Positions 46,270 to 46,493 of a stretch of DNA of 46,493 bases are shown here, in pieces (position 1 is the stretch's first letter; each line of letters starts with the position of its first letter). The DNA is from Pezizomycotina sp. ARF18. Lineage: Eukaryota > Ascomycota. Under the pieces are notes generated by a model. That model saw only the letters and a program-made list of their open reading frames with translations. It had not been told where the DNA came from and searched no databases. Made by a program: the position numbers and the translations under genes. The stretch is taken from assembly GCA_002224055.1 (NCBI GenBank), contig AZLU01000090.1, positions 1-46,493 on the forward strand, written 5' to 3'.

Positions 46270-46493
46270 ATGCATCTGATGTTCACCCTCGACGCCAAGG
46301 GCAACAGGCTCTACACGCTCAAGAAGGTCAAGGACGGCCAGGTCACCAAGAGCGCTCACCCCGCGCGCTTCTCGCCGGATGACAAGTACTCGAGGTAAGT
46401 TTGTTGCCCTCGGGGCTATCGTTCGGCCCTGGACCCCCACGAAGAAGCTTGATAAGGAAGGCTATGAATCGAGGTTTTTTGTTTTTTGCTAAC
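46270..46493 (+). CDS. NOP10: H/ACA snoRNP subunit Nop10, first exon (gene cut by right edge)
   Basis: Nop10 is a small subunit of the H/ACA ribonucleoprotein that guides pseudouridylation of rRNA, binding Cbf5 and Nhp2 in the nucleolus. The exon at 46270-46394 encodes [19 protein letters not shown], then [20 protein letters not shown] and YS, and ends inside the next codon (AG) at a GTAAGT donor (46395). The family is about 64 residues, so roughly the last third lies beyond the window. The exon has no frame break. The intron is open at the edge; its last six bases, GCTAAC (46488-46493), match the ascomycete branch site, so the acceptor should be close outside. Confidence 0.95.
46488..46493 (+). 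promoter_or_regulatory. Intron branch site of NOP10
   Basis: GCTAAC at the very end of the window matches the CTRAC branch consensus, 94 bases after the GTAAGT donor and preceded by a T-rich stretch. Confidence 0.7.

Noticed and set aside
1-46493. CRISPR array, bacterial operon or phage/defence cluster
   Set aside because: The genes are spliced eukaryotic housekeeping genes, and the repeats are minisatellites without regular unique spacers.

Overview
The window is nuclear DNA of a filamentous ascomycete (Pezizomycotina). The evidence is a set of fungal-type housekeeping proteins, short GT-AG introns with GTAAGT-like donors and a CTAAC branch site, and several protein families typical of filamentous fungi (F-box/LPAE protein, CorA-like GMN protein, HGG hotdog thioesterase, sulfotransferase-like P-loop protein). 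I cannot fix the genus.

Layout, left to right: TAF6 (minus, cut by the left edge); about 4 kb of non-coding DNA with microsatellites, a minisatellite and one unrecognised coding-like patch; an unrecognised multi-exon gene (plus, 5.2-6.25 kb); about 5 kb with a second minisatellite, a possible flavin-monooxygenase relic and ATTTT / CTA-CTG repeats; NOB1 (plus, 11.4-13.0 kb) convergent with the AP-1 mu subunit (minus, 13.4-15.4 kb); an F-box protein (minus, 16.3-17.45 kb); a gene-poor tract from 17.5 to 34 kb with one candidate gene (minus, 20.5-21.5 kb), a 212-bp tandem duplication and very long homopolymers; an auxilin/Swa2-like protein (minus, 34.0-36.8 kb); a WW-domain protein (minus, 37.9-38.9 kb); a CorA-like protein (minus, 40.8-42.6 kb); a hotdog thioesterase (plus, 43.3-43.9 kb); a sulfotransferase-like protein (plus, about 44.25-45.5 kb); and the first exon of NOP10 (plus, from 46.27 kb), whose intron runs off the right edge.

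The recognised genes are independent eukaryotic units, not an operon or a biosynthetic cluster. They fall into transcription initiation (TAF6), ribosome biogenesis (NOB1, NOP10), clathrin traffic (AP-1 mu and Swa2/auxilin) and splicing-type or unknown nuclear roles (WW protein). The two clathrin-pathway genes are about 19 kb apart and I see no reason to think they are co-regulated.

The dominant oddity is that nearly every recognisable gene is interrupted by scattered single-base indels, usually rescued within a few codons by another indel, while the WW gene and the NOP10 exon are clean. Essential single-copy genes are hit, homopolymers reach 41 bases and some lesions lie in mononucleotide runs. 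I therefore read this mostly as residual long-read consensus error, not as a cluster of pseudogenes. I found no convincing undescribed system. The most useful second looks are the paired TAG codons in the CorA-like gene, the damaged P-loop of the sulfotransferase-like gene, the T-to-G homopolymer junctions, and the two minisatellites.
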